Positions 1 to 8,929 of a stretch of 36,406 nt of DNA are shown piece after piece; position 1 is the stretch's first letter, and each line of letters begins with the position of its first letter. The translations under genes were made by a program, and so were the position numbers. The DNA is from Thermoplasmata archaeon (GTDB lineage Archaea > Thermoplasmatota > Thermoplasmata > Thermoplasmatales > ARK-15), in NCBI GenBank assembly GCA_038729465.1, contig JAVYRZ010000010.1, positions 1-36,406 of the forward strand, in the 5' to 3' direction. Under the pieces are notes generated by a model, which made no database searches, was not told the origin of the DNA, and saw only the letters and a list, made by a program, of their open reading frames with translations.

Positions 1-4
1 GAAT

Positions 5-880
5 ATGATAGATAACTATTTACTCTACTTACTGGCTGGCTGCTTTGGGTTAGGGATGTTGCACGGAGTCATCCCAGATGAGCACACTTGGCCGATCACA
101 TTTTCATATTCGGTTGGAACTACCACTGGTAAAGGAGGAATGATGGCAGGAGCCTTTTTTTCTCTTGCATTCACAACACAACGAGCTATAATGAGCCAGA
201 TCGTGTACTTTGCAGTGGGTGCCTTTCTCGTCTCTTCAGACCTATTAAATGGGCCGGTTTATTCAATAGTTGGATTGGTTATGGCTATAGCAGGGTATCT
301 TATCTTAAAGAACAAAATGCCACATATCCATCTATTTATGAAAATATCTCGTAAAGATCTTGCCAAGCACATTCCTCTCAATAAACAGGATAAAAAGTCT
401 AAGCTGCTAGTTCCAGTGCATTGGTGCCTCATTCATGGTTTTATTTCCGGATTTGGGGTTGATACCGGCATATTCTCAATATGGATATATTTAGTTACCC
501 TGCCTGCGATAGCATCCTCAGGACTATGGATGCTGGGATGGCTACCCGGAGCATTGTTTGGAATTGGAACCTTTGTAATCCTAGTGTTGATTGGATTTAT
601 CTTTGGTGAAGTTCTTCAGGTAAGCAAGAGATTCGGTGTTCAAAGAGTCGAGAAATTTGGTAAACTTGTCGGAGCGAGGGTACTTCTTTTCGGTGGCATC
701 TTGTTTATTTTGCTTGGGCCGCTATATTATTTTGGGGTAGATAAGTTATTACCATTTGATTTTGGCACTTTTATTGTTCTCCTTGTAATGATAGCAATTG
801 CTATACCTACTATGGCATTTACATGGCATCAACTTGGAAATCCTTCTCTGAACTTGATTGCGCAGAATCAGTCTAAATAA
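5..880 (+). CDS. Polytopic membrane protein, NiCoT/RcnA-like putative metal transporter
   Basis: The 291-residue product is mostly hydrophobic, with about six or seven predicted membrane spans. Near the N-terminus it carries LHGVIPDEHTW. This resembles the histidine/aspartate signature in an early helix of nickel/cobalt transporters (HX4DH) and of RcnA-type exporters (LHG-x-x-P). A second His-rich helix, HWCLIHGFISGFGVDTG, lies near residue 140, as expected for a two-half transporter. Nickel or cobalt as substrate is inferred from these motifs only. The first ATG is at position 5, so the true start could lie upstream of the window. No partner gene (hydrogenase, urease or cobalamin genes) is visible nearby. 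The frame is certainly coding; the family assignment is moderate. Confidence 0.6.
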   Translation: MIDNYLLYLLAGCFGLGMLHGVIPDEHTWPITFSYSVGTTTGKGGMMAGAFFSLAFTTQRAIMSQIVYFAVGAFLVSSDLLNGPVYSIVGLVMAIAGYLILKNKMPHIHLFMKISRKDLAKHIPLNKQDKKSKLLVPVHWCLIHGFISGFGVDTGIFSIWIYLVTLPAIASSGLWMLGWLPGALFGIGTFVILVLIGFIFGEVLQVSKRFGVQRVEKFGKLVGARVLLFGGILFILLGPLYYFGVDKLLPFDFGTFIVLLVMIAIAIPTMAFTWHQLGNPSLNLIAQNQSK

Positions 881-1244
881 AAATCAGTGCAAAATGATGA
901 AAAATTACACTGTCAATGTTTTTTGCTATTTATGATGTCATTGTTTTGACATATACGATATTTTGTTGATTCATATACAATAATTTTCTATAATAAAAAA
1001 GTTAATATAAAGAAAGTTTATAGCAAGTAAATAGGTATCATAAATTCTCATGCAAGGAATTACAAAAATTGCACAGGGCTATAACAAAAAACTGACTATA
1101 TATCAAATCTAACTTCATTGAATTTGTACTTTGTGTTAATAATGAATAGTTAGGTTTAGATATTTCAAATAATTGGCGGTTAGATCTAAGAGTTCATAAA
1201 AAAAGAAATAGAGGGATTAAAGTATCAGATAATTGTGGAGGTAA
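881..1244. other. 364-nt AT-rich intergenic region with three GTTAGRTYTR-type sites
   Basis: No open frame or RNA gene could be supported here. The region contains three related 10-mers: GTTAGATTTG on the minus strand at 1104-1113, GTTAGGTTTA on the plus strand at 1149-1158, and GTTAGATCTA on the plus strand at 1179-1188. The two plus-strand copies start exactly 30 bp apart. The first and second copies together form an imperfect inverted repeat. Their position before the small-gene cluster at 1.25-2.2 kb suggests operators. That is inference. Confidence 0.4.
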
Positions 1245-1496
1245 ATGAAAATGGGAACGCTTGAATTTGAGATGGAAAGAGATCGAATGAAACCAGCTAC
1301 CAGATATGTTGTTTATTATGCAAAATTACCAGGACACCACATTGATATAGCTGCAATGACTCAAGTGTTTGTAGATGAGTTTAATATACCAGGCACTAAG
1401 TCTAATATATTAGGAAGAAACAATAATAATCTACCAGACAAAATTAAGGTAACGATTGAGTGGGAAGATATAAATGAGGAAACATTGAAAGAATGA
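1245..1496 (+). CDS. Small soluble protein of unknown function
   Basis: I do not recognise this product. It is 83 residues long, without membrane segments or cysteines, and has a mixed alpha/beta character: a tyrosine-rich strand near residue 22, an amphipathic stretch around 35-47 and an acidic C-terminus. A strong Shine-Dalgarno sequence, GGAGGT at 1237-1242, lies only 2 nt before the ATG at 1245 but 8 nt before the in-frame ATG at 1251. The real start is therefore probably 1251, giving 81 residues. It precedes two small membrane-protein genes on the same strand with a 47-nt gap and may be cotranscribed with them. Confidence 0.6.
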   Translation: MKMGTLEFEMERDRMKPATRYVVYYAKLPGHHIDIAAMTQVFVDEFNIPGTKSNILGRNNNNLPDKIKVTIEWEDINEETLKE

Positions 1497-1543
1497 AAAG
1501 AAATAGTTAAGTATTTGAATAAAGATGAATGAGGTGCTGAAAA

Positions 1544-1927
1544 ATGAGGGAGAGAGATGATTATCGAAAGATATTCGTGGTCGGACTGGCTATAATGTTC
1601 ATATTGATAGGAATATCTGCATTGATAGGGGCATTATTCAACGCAAAGAACTATACAATAAATTATATGCCCGCGTATATGGGATGGGTTGGTGGTTTTG
1701 TTGGATTGATCATAGGTTTGATTTTGTTATTTTTCATAATATGGGTACTCTCATGGGTTTTTCGAGCATTTTCGCTTTCTCACACATATTATCATAGAGT
1801 TTTCTGGGATAGATGGGATCATGATGAGGCGGTTGAAATATTAAGAGAAAGGTATGCAAAAGGAGAGATTACCAAAGAGCAGTTTGATCAGATGCTTGCA
1901 GACTTAGAAAGAGATGGAAAAAGATGA
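1544..1927 (+). CDS. SHOCT-domain small membrane protein
   Basis: This 127-residue protein has two strongly hydrophobic segments, at about residues 10-32 and 45-72. A basic/aromatic linker follows, then a C-terminal SHOCT (short C-terminal) domain, recognisable by the pattern ILRERYAKGEITKEQFDQML. SHOCT tails are known as oligomerisation modules on otherwise unrelated proteins, often at membranes. The biochemical role is unknown. A GAGGTG ribosome-binding site lies about 8 nt before the ATG. The stop codon overlaps the next gene by 4 nt (ATGA), which indicates translational coupling. Confidence 0.8.
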   Translation: MRERDDYRKIFVVGLAIMFILIGISALIGALFNAKNYTINYMPAYMGWVGGFVGLIIGLILLFFIIWVLSWVFRAFSLSHTYYHRVFWDRWDHDEAVEILRERYAKGEITKEQFDQMLADLERDGKR

Positions 1928-2202
1928 GTAATTTAAGAGTGTATCTTATAGTGGTATTATTTTTTCTGGGCTTGCTTTCAGTGATAGAGAGTATTTTCTT
2001 GATGCTATATGTAGATTCACTAGGAGAATCTGATCTTGGATCTATGTATTTGGTCACAGGAATCATTATTGCATTTCTATTATTACTTTTTGCAGGTGCG
2101 GCAACTATAGAAAATAAAAATAGTAATTATAAAATAGGCCAGGTAAATACGATAAGCGTGGATAATAATGAGAACGATGAGATAAAAAATAATAAAAATT
2201 GA
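1924..2202 (+). CDS. Small two-span membrane protein
   Basis: This 92-residue protein is unrecognised. It has two hydrophobic helices, at roughly residues 5-30 and 40-62, followed by a hydrophilic Asn-rich tail of about 30 residues. Its ATG overlaps the stop of the SHOCT-protein gene by 4 nt, so the two are almost certainly translated together and may form a membrane complex. No catalytic motif is visible. A T-rich stretch about 40-60 nt after the stop may end the transcript. Confidence 0.65.
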   Translation: MSNLRVYLIVVLFFLGLLSVIESIFLMLYVDSLGESDLGSMYLVTGIIIAFLLLLFAGAATIENKNSNYKIGQVNTISVDNNENDEIKNNKN

Positions 2203-2360
2203 GCTTTGGCACAGAAAAATCGTAAATAGCTCTGTCTGTTTTATAAAATAATATACAAAAAAGAGAGAATATTAAGGATTGCACGGCACAGACTTTTATG
2301 GTTGTATATATGAAAAAATATTATTGCAAAGTTTATGACTGAGGAGAATATTGTATGAAT

Positions 2361-3770
2361 TCATGAGTGTTTAGTTTTTAACAAAGATGTGTAAACTCCG
2401 ATCAAGCTCAATATTCCAGACACCAGCATGACCACCTTGAACCCTGATACAAATGCATTATAGTATGATATTGTGATAACGCTCTCAACACCGGAAAACA
2501 TCTCCAAAAGCATAGTTCTTGGCAAGCTGGCAGCTAAAATAGTGCTGGCAAGTGCAATGCTCATCAACTGTCCTGTGAATCTCATGGTTCCAAGGGTTCC
2601 TGATGCCACTCCAAACTTGTCTTTGGTAACAGAGCCCATAACAGAATTTGTGTTTGGTGCTGAAAATAATCCAAATCCAATTCCGATCATGCTCAACGGT
2701 ATTATTATATCCCATACAGAATTTATCTTTATGAATGAAAGTATCAAAAATGATATTCCAATGATACCCATTCCGATAGCTGCGATCTCTCTTGAACCAT
2801 ACCTATCAGAAAGTTTACCGCTGATAGGAGAGAATATCACCATGAATATAGGCTCTGCTACAAGTATAAGTCCCGCATTAAAAGGGTTGTATTTTAATAT
2901 AATCTGCAGATAAATTGAGAATACAAACACTATTGAGAAAGTGCTGATATAATTTAAAAATGCCGTAAAATTGGAGGCAGTAAATGTCCTGTTTTTCGTA
3001 AAAAGAGAAATGTCCAGCAGGGGATTTGCAGTTTTAGATTCGAGTATAACAAATATAGTTAAAAGTGCTAGGCCAAATATTAATAAATATATCATTGAGA
3101 TCCAGCCATAAACCTGAGATACGCTCAAATAGAAAATAGTAGATACTAATCCGACCGTGAATATTATTGCGCCTCTTACATCTATCTTTACTCTTTTTCC
3201 TCTAATATCCAGATTTTTCATTGAAGAAAAAGATATTACTAAGCCGATTAGCGCGATAGGGATATTTATAAGAAATATTGAGCGCCAGCCAAAATACTGT
3301 ATTAAGATACCGCCAAGAAACGGTGCTGCAGTTAATCCTAAATATACTGACATAACATTAATTCCCAATGCACCACCACGAATATGTTGAGGGTATATGT
3401 GGCTGACTATAGCTGTTGAATTTGTGCCTATGAACGCTGCTCCCAATCCAGTAAAAAACACCAGTGCTATGAGCATATAGATATTGGCTGCAAAATAGAT
3501 GAGTGAAGATCCAATCAAGAATATTATAAAACCCAGTCTAAATAGTTTAACTCTTCCGTATTCATCAGATATCTTTCCAAAAAGAATCATGAACGATGCT
3601 AGTGCAATCAAAAAACTCAGAGGTACCCAAACCACCTCTGTGAAATTTGCGTGAAAAGTCTGCCCTATTTTAGGCACTGCGAACGAGATCAAGCTTGATG
3701 TGAAGGGAGCTAGAAATGCAGCTAGAGAGGTTGTGAAAAGTATGAGCTTTCTACCGGCGTTGCTAAGCAT
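2361..3770 (-). CDS. MFS transporter, DHA2 (14-span drug:H+ antiporter-like) family
   Basis: The 469-residue product has the length and hydrophobic periodicity of 14-helix major facilitator proteins of the EmrB/QacA (DHA2) type. A loop motif LFGKISDEYGRVKLFRLG matches the conserved MFS loop 2-3 signature (G-x-x-x-D-x-x-G-R-x-x), and a second copy, GKLSDRYGSREI, begins the second half. Such proteins export drugs or organic compounds using the proton gradient. The substrate cannot be told. A TATA-like AT-rich element about 27 nt before the ATG suggests a leaderless mRNA. The gene is divergent from the second MFS gene at 3875. Confidence 0.88.
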   Translation of the reverse strand: MLSNAGRKLILFTTSLAAFLAPFTSSLISFAVPKIGQTFHANFTEVVWVPLSFLIALASFMILFGKISDEYGRVKLFRLGFIIFLIGSSLIYFAANIYMLIALVFFTGLGAAFIGTNSTAIVSHIYPQHIRGGALGINVMSVYLGLTAAPFLGGILIQYFGWRSIFLINIPIALIGLVISFSSMKNLDIRGKRVKIDVRGAIIFTVGLVSTIFYLSVSQVYGWISMIYLLIFGLALLTIFVILESKTANPLLDISLFTKNRTFTASNFTAFLNYISTFSIVFVFSIYLQIILKYNPFNAGLILVAEPIFMVIFSPISGKLSDRYGSREIAAIGMGIIGISFLILSFIKINSVWDIIIPLSMIGIGFGLFSAPNTNSVMGSVTKDKFGVASGTLGTMRFTGQLMSIALASTILAASLPRTMLLEMFSGVESVITISYYNAFVSGFKVVMLVSGILSLIGVYTSLLKTKHS

Positions 3771-3840
3771 AGAGTATAGAAAGAGTAAGTATTATTTATT
3801 CTTTTATGTTTATTTTCTAAACGATTCTGCTAAAAAAAAG

Positions 3841-3849
3841 TTAAATATT
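3841..3849 (+). promoter_or_regulatory. TATA box for the MFS gene at 3875
   Basis: TTAAATATT is centred about 30 nt before the ATG. Archaeal transcription starts about 25 nt downstream of the box centre, so the message would be essentially leaderless. Confidence 0.55.
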
Positions 3850-3874
3850 GTTTTTTACTTAGCGCTAAAAAGCT

Positions 3875-5146
3875 ATGAGCTATACATCTCTGAAAACTGA
3901 AGATAAATACGATCTAAAATGGATTTATAATACTATATTTGCAAACATAGCTATGGGTCCATTATCAACCATAATCGTGCTCTATATATTAGCGTCTGGT
4001 GGAGGAGTTATTGAAGCTTCATATGCTATAACTGCGGGAACTGTTATTTCCATTCCAGCATCTTATATTTGGGGCAAAATTTCAGATTTGTACCAGAGAA
4101 GAAGAGCTCAGATAATAATTTCGTATATAGGACTTGCAGGATCGCTTCTTGCACTATATTTTATAAATAATGTACTGGACATAATATTGATTTATGCACT
4201 TTATTCGTTTCTTATCACTGCAAATTCCGCCCCGCTGAGTTTGCTGGTTATGGAAACTTCATCTAAAGATCTCTGGAGCAGAGTATTTTCTATATTGCAA
4301 TTGGCAGGAAGCGTTGGTGGAACTGTTGGATTTGCATTCGCATTTGTAGTTACGGATGTAATAGCACTGAAGTTCCTGATCTTAATACTGTTCTTTATCT
4401 CACTGATTTCGGTAGTAACAAGTGCTATTTATGTACCTGAGCCTGTTAAAAAAATGGATAGGTCTATTTTCGGTACAGATCTATTTGCATTTTTATCCCG
4501 TATGTACACAAATTCAATATTGTTTATAAAGTCAACAAATGTCAATATTGTTAAGCTAAAAAGATCATTTAAATTAAGAAATAACAGCACTATCTCAAAA
4601 CTTTACTTTGCGATTTTTTTGTTTTATATAGGATCTGGACTTTTCAATACTGTTTACCCTGCTGGACTAAAGCAAAATGGGCTTTCAGAATCTACGATAT
4701 TCCTGGTTATTTTCATAGGTATGATAGTTCAGACTATAACGTTTTATTATCTCGGTTCTAAACCGCATACTATTTCAACCTCTAAAGGTCTTTACAGTGC
4801 TTTATTTTTAAGAGGCGGCTCTTACTTCATGATTGGCATTATATTCATTTTAATGAAACCAATTATCTTTTATTCAAACATGATATTTTATGCTTTAGCC
4901 GCGGGTATTGGATTCTCAATATACTACACAGTTTCAAGCGTAATGGTATTTCAGACCATAGGGAAGAGTAATAGAGGAAAATCGCTAGGAGCATACAGTG
5001 CAATCATAGGGATCGGCACTTTGATAGGAGCCCTATTATCAGGGTATATATCATATTATATAGGCTACTGGTTTACATTTGCTTTAGCTGGAGTAACTGT
5101 ACTAAGCAGCTATTTCTTCTTTTCCATGATAAAATTTCATGGGTAA
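3875..5146 (+). CDS. MFS transporter (12-span type)
   Basis: This is a 423-residue polytopic protein with about 12 hydrophobic helices and a central hydrophilic loop near residues 190-230, typical of 12-helix major facilitator permeases. The loop 2-3 signature is GKISDLYQRRRAQ. The substrate is unknown. The gene has its own TATA box and probably a leaderless transcript. It is divergent from the DHA2-type exporter, with about 104 nt between the two start codons, so the two promoters lie back to back and could share regulation. Confidence 0.82.
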   Translation: MSYTSLKTEDKYDLKWIYNTIFANIAMGPLSTIIVLYILASGGGVIEASYAITAGTVISIPASYIWGKISDLYQRRRAQIIISYIGLAGSLLALYFINNVLDIILIYALYSFLITANSAPLSLLVMETSSKDLWSRVFSILQLAGSVGGTVGFAFAFVVTDVIALKFLILILFFISLISVVTSAIYVPEPVKKMDRSIFGTDLFAFLSRMYTNSILFIKSTNVNIVKLKRSFKLRNNSTISKLYFAIFLFYIGSGLFNTVYPAGLKQNGLSESTIFLVIFIGMIVQTITFYYLGSKPHTISTSKGLYSALFLRGGSYFMIGIIFILMKPIIFYSNMIFYALAAGIGFSIYYTVSSVMVFQTIGKSNRGKSLGAYSAIIGIGTLIGALLSGYISYYIGYWFTFALAGVTVLSSYFFFSMIKFHG

Positions 5147-5162
5147 TATGCGCTTAGAAAAA

Positions 5163-5173
5163 ATATATATTAA
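5163..5173 (+). promoter_or_regulatory. TATA box for the isochorismatase-fold gene
   Basis: ATATATATTAA is centred about 27 nt before the ATG at 5195. This fits leaderless transcription. Confidence 0.5.
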
Positions 5174-5194
5174 AGATATTCTTAATAAGATAAT

Positions 5195-5782
5195 ATGACA
5201 AAAGAAAATTATGAAACTCTGAAAGATGTAATTGATCCAAAACACACAGCACTGGTAGTTTGGGACGTACAAAAGATGCTAGTATCACATATATTCAACC
5301 ACACTGATTTTCTGAAAAATTTAAATGATCTAATATCCGTTGCTAGAGCGAAGAAAATTCCCATATTTTTTACAAAGATTACACCTCTGCCACCTAACTT
5401 TGAATCTCCGGCAAGAAAGTATATGCTTCGCAAGATGGGATCGAGTTTTGGAAACATGCCCAAAGAAATGTTTGATCTAGAGATCGAGCCATTAAAAGAG
5501 GAGATTGTTCTATTAAAAAACACAGCGAGCATCTTTATTGGCACAAACTTTGACCTAATGCTCAGAAATGCAGGAATAGAAACAATAATTTTTACGGGCA
5601 TTGCCACGGAAATAGGCGTAGAATCTTCTGCAAGAGAAGCAATAAATAGAGGATATTATACAGTCGTAGCAAGAGATGCTGTATCCTCTGGAGACAAAGA
5701 TGCTCACGAAAGATCTCTTAAAAATATGGAAAAACTCATGATTGTGGAAACAGTATCAAACATTAAAGCGAATTTGTCTTGA
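5195..5782 (+). CDS. Isochorismatase-fold hydrolase with Gly at the usual Cys position
   Basis: The 195-residue length and motif order match the isochorismatase/nicotinamidase superfamily. Asp24 lies in the first strand (VVWDVQKML). Lys108 lies in LLKNTASIFIGTNFD. The third motif reads TGIATEIGVESSAREA. In nicotinamidases and N-carbamoylsarcosine amidases the position corresponding to Gly141 is the nucleophilic Cys (T-x-x-C-V). In true isochorismatases (EntB, PhzD) it is Gly. The protein therefore probably does not act by a cysteine thiol mechanism. It may hydrolyse a vinyl ether-like substrate or be non-hydrolytic. The reaction is unknown. It is monocistronic, between an MFS gene and the thermopsin gene. 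Confidence 0.85.
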   Translation: MTKENYETLKDVIDPKHTALVVWDVQKMLVSHIFNHTDFLKNLNDLISVARAKKIPIFFTKITPLPPNFESPARKYMLRKMGSSFGNMPKEMFDLEIEPLKEEIVLLKNTASIFIGTNFDLMLRNAGIETIIFTGIATEIGVESSAREAINRGYYTVVARDAVSSGDKDAHERSLKNMEKLMIVETVSNIKANLS

Positions 5783-5882
5783 TTACCATAAATAAAAACT
5801 TTCTAAATTTTTACCCTATTTTTTAGATCTTATATATTACAGCTTATTTATATAATAATTATATAATAGATATTACAAAAAA

Positions 5883-5891
5883 TTATAAATA
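5883..5891 (+). promoter_or_regulatory. TATA box for the thermopsin-like gene
   Basis: TTATAAATA is centred 28 nt before the ATG at 5915 in a very AT-rich leader region. It is a close match to the archaeal TATA consensus and suggests a leaderless mRNA. Confidence 0.6.
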
Positions 5892-5914
5892 GTAGACGAT
5901 TAATATAGAAAAGT

Positions 5915-8461
5915 ATGGGCAACATAACAAATAGAAAAAAGGAAAATATATTGAAAGTTCTACTGTCAATAGCAGTAGTCGTCGTCTTTTTGAGTTCTGG
6001 TTTTTTGGTATCCTCTGCAAATGCTGTGGCTGCACCAAGCCATGCGCAGACTTATCAAACATCAAACTCACAAGGATCGACAATGACTCAGAAGGTGCTA
6101 AACTCATTAAAAGAGAATGGTATTCCTGCTAAATATGCATATTTACCAAATTTTAACGCTAAATATGTGAAAAATGGCAATACTATATCTCCACTATACA
6201 GCTCAGCTCCGGCACCAATGGGATTGGGTTATTTTGGATTGATGAACAATAGTGGTGTTTTGACAGGAACGGTATTAAACACTACCAGTTTTGAAGGATC
6301 TATCACCGTAAACAACCTTAACGTGTTTTATCTGGATGATGACGGCCCTTATAGCCTTAGTTTTCAGTTAAATACTGTTCTTAGAAACGTTACACTGTTC
6401 GGAAACAACAGTTATGTATTCTGGAACCAAAATGTGGTATTTTATTCTGTTAGAACTCATACATTGGAGTTAATAGACAATATCTGGAACTTTTCAAGCA
6501 ACCAGTTTTTGTTCACTCCTAACTCTTTGTACAGCTATGATGGCATTCCAGTTCCACCCACTTATTATTATGCGATCGGTCCAACATTTAGCAATGTTGC
6601 GTTTCCTTTTACCATAAATCTATTTCTTAACAGCACGGTTATAGATAATAGAGATGCAGTATTTTTCAATTATACTTTAATACAACAGAATCAAGCACCC
6701 ATCTCTGGATCTTATGATGAAGTATTATTCAATTCCACTTATGGCATGCCTTCAGATTACAAGACTGCTCCTGCTTATTATCAGGTAAATGGTAATGAGT
6801 TCACTCCTGATGGTTATTTGCTGTATGATGCTGAAATAATGCTTGGAGGTCCTGGTGGCGGAAGCACGACCAACGTGTTTAATGCCAATGCCACAATGCA
6901 CCTAGATTACATGTCATCTACTGGATATACTGCAGTACCCTCTGCTTATAACTTTGGTAGTGATACTGGAGAGACCAGTCTTGGTGTATCATCATCATGG
7001 AACGGTGTCACTCCTACTGCGGTGCTTACTACAGGACCCTCGATTTTAGCACCTTTATGGGGCGTTTCTTCTGGATCTGGCAATATTAAGATCACAGGAA
7101 CGGTGACGCCTTCAAATGCGTTCATGTTCATCAGCCCAGGCCCGAAATTTAACGCTTCAACTGCACAGTGGGCTGCAATAGGTACCTCAGGAACGGTGTC
7201 ATATGAGCTACCTACCGGCACTTACAGCGCAGAGATACTGCTCAGCAACTATAATCCTGTAAGTCTGACTTTCAGCAGTTCTACAGTATTGAATGTAAAT
7301 ATGGTAAAGAATCTGGCAAGAGGTATTTACACTCCTCTGTTTGCATTTGACAATGCTCAGGTAGCTGCTCTTTCAATGGCTGGAAATGGTACTATGAATA
7401 ATCCATATGTGCTTGAAAATAACCAGTATGGCTCGCTAAGTTCATTATTCAGTCAGTTGAATGATTATGCGTTTCCTGTGTTTCCAGGATTGCTTATTTT
7501 GAACACTAACGTTTATATATCGATCAACAGTCCTCCCACGTTTTTCATCAACTTTGGTGCTACCGCATCAAGCATCGCAACTTACTTCAAGCTTCCTACA
7601 TACAACTACCTGCAAATTCAATTATATAATACCTCTCACGTTTCCATATATCATGCCAATTATGTAACAGGCTGGTTTTCATATAACATGTTTATGTACG
7701 ATTTCCCTGTGGCAAACATCATATTATGGAACAGCACGAATGATTTAGTAGCAGGCAACAACTTTTACAGCTGGGGAAGCTCAATGCTTGTATATGGTGG
7801 TTCTCATAATGTAATCTGGGGCAACGAGTTTATCAACTATCCAGTTCCATTAACTGCTGCTGACATGTCTTATCTGGGTCCTGCAACAGGATTGAGCATG
7901 TACAGTTCCAACAATACTATTTACAACAACTACTTTAACGTCACGATCCCTGCATACAGCCCGCATTATAATATATATAACGGATATTTCGCAAACTACA
8001 CAAATGCCTGGAACATTACTCCTGAATCTGCCAGCATAGTCAACACGGTGAATGGATACCAGTTATCTGGAAACATTATGAATCAGGCCACTCAATCTGG
8101 AAACTTCTGGAGCTATTACACATCTGACATGCCAACTCCATTTAACGTATTTGGACTTATAGCAATTGGAGGAGATTACAGTCCTATAGTTCCCGTATCT
8201 TACAATGTAACAATCACCATATCTGGACTGTCCAATACCCCAGTGATGGCGTTTCTATACTCAAACAGCCAGAATCATCCATTTCTATACTCTGCAATTA
8301 ACACATCCAATACATTGAATTTCCAAGTAACAAATGGTGCTTACTATCTACTGATACTTACCCCGACCGGCATATATTCATCAGTACCAGCAACAATAAC
8401 AGTGAACGGAGCAAATGTATCAATAACTGTAACGCTGAGTGGAAACAGCGTTATACTTTAA
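5915..8461 (+). CDS. Secreted thermopsin-family (peptidase A5) acid protease
   Basis: This is an 848-residue extracellular protein. A basic N-terminus is followed by a hydrophobic core (about residues 14-33) and a likely cleavage after an Ala-rich stretch near residue 40, so a Sec signal peptide is clear. The mature N-terminal part contains PAPMGLGYFGLMNNSG and the Asn/Thr/Tyr-rich beta pattern typical of thermopsins. These are acid-active endopeptidases known from Sulfolobales and Thermoplasmatales. The middle and C-terminal parts carry right-handed beta-helix-like repeats (NNTIYNNYFN and similar). About twenty N-x-S/T sequons suggest dense N-glycosylation, useful on an acidophile surface. 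It probably digests peptides for scavenging. No C-terminal membrane anchor is evident. Confidence 0.88.
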   Translation: MGNITNRKKENILKVLLSIAVVVVFLSSGFLVSSANAVAAPSHAQTYQTSNSQGSTMTQKVLNSLKENGIPAKYAYLPNFNAKYVKNGNTISPLYSSAPAPMGLGYFGLMNNSGVLTGTVLNTTSFEGSITVNNLNVFYLDDDGPYSLSFQLNTVLRNVTLFGNNSYVFWNQNVVFYSVRTHTLELIDNIWNFSSNQFLFTPNSLYSYDGIPVPPTYYYAIGPTFSNVAFPFTINLFLNSTVIDNRDAVFFNYTLIQQNQAPISGSYDEVLFNSTYGMPSDYKTAPAYYQVNGNEFTPDGYLLYDAEIMLGGPGGGSTTNVFNANATMHLDYMSSTGYTAVPSAYNFGSDTGETSLGVSSSWNGVTPTAVLTTGPSILAPLWGVSSGSGNIKITGTVTPSNAFMFISPGPKFNASTAQWAAIGTSGTVSYELPTGTYSAEILLSNYNPVSLTFSSSTVLNVNMVKNLARGIYTPLFAFDNAQVAALSMAGNGTMNNPYVLENNQYGSLSSLFSQLNDYAFPVFPGLLILNTNVYISINSPPTFFINFGATASSIATYFKLPTYNYLQIQLYNTSHVSIYHANYVTGWFSYNMFMYDFPVANIILWNSTNDLVAGNNFYSWGSSMLVYGGSHNVIWGNEFINYPVPLTAADMSYLGPATGLSMYSSNNTIYNNYFNVTIPAYSPHYNIYNGYFANYTNAWNITPESASIVNTVNGYQLSGNIMNQATQSGNFWSYYTSDMPTPFNVFGLIAIGGDYSPIVPVSYNVTITISGLSNTPVMAFLYSNSQNHPFLYSAINTSNTLNFQVTNGAYYLLILTPTGIYSSVPATITVNGANVSITVTLSGNSVIL

Positions 8462-8493
8462 TTTTTTTTATTTTTTTTAAAAACTATTTTTTT
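8462..8493. terminator. T-rich convergent terminator region
   Basis: The gap between the thermopsin stop and the UspA stop consists of oligo-T tracts on the plus strand, including a run of 8 Ts twice, with oligo-A and some T tracts on the complement. Archaeal transcription ends at such U-tracts, so this probably terminates the plus-strand transcript. Termination of the minus-strand operon here is less clear. Confidence 0.5.
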
Positions 8494-8925
8494 CTATTTT
8501 ACGATCAGTACAGGTACTGGAGATTTAACAGTCAGTTTTTGGCTTACCGATCCCAGCAACGCACCTGCCCATATGCTTATGCCTCTGCTGCCTGCAACTA
8601 TCAAGTTTGCGCCTATCAATTTTCCATATTCTAAAATTGTATCTGCTATATCTGTTCCTTCCAGATATTTCACAGTCACTTTTTTAAACCTTTCCACAAT
8701 TTTCTTATATTCTTCATTCAACACTTTCTCTCCATTCTCTCTGACCATTTTCAGCATTTTCTCTTCCACATTCATATAAGTAACCGTCTCACCAAACTTA
8801 ATAGCCCCAACATATACTAAATGCAGTTCAGTATCTGCGGTTGCAATATTTGATATCACAAAATCTACGGCACGTTTTGCAAAATCTGACCCGTCATAAC
8901 ATATTATTATCTTTTTCATTGCCAT
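8494..8925 (-). CDS. UspA-type universal stress protein
   Basis: This is a single-domain 143-residue UspA protein. The N-terminal strand and loop read IIICYDGSDFAKRAVD. The C-terminal ATP-binding signature GSRG-x9-GSVSQKL fits the G-x2-G-x9-G-S/T pattern of ATP-binding members. Such proteins form cytoplasmic dimers that modulate stress responses; the target is not known here. A GAGGTG site just before the ATG comes from the end of the acetamidase gene, whose stop lies 4 nt upstream. UspA is thus the last gene of the Gfo/Idh - amidohydrolase - acetamidase unit. Confidence 0.92.
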   Translation of the reverse strand: MAMKKIIICYDGSDFAKRAVDFVISNIATADTELHLVYVGAIKFGETVTYMNVEEKMLKMVRENGEKVLNEEYKKIVERFKKVTVKYLEGTDIADTILEYGKLIGANLIVAGSRGISIWAGALLGSVSQKLTVKSPVPVLIVK

Positions 8926-8929
8926 CTTT

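Noticed and set aside
2473-2913. 146-codon open frame on the plus strand
   Set aside because: Exact antisense of the DHA2-type MFS gene, whose protein has clear transporter motifs; no motif or promoter of its own.
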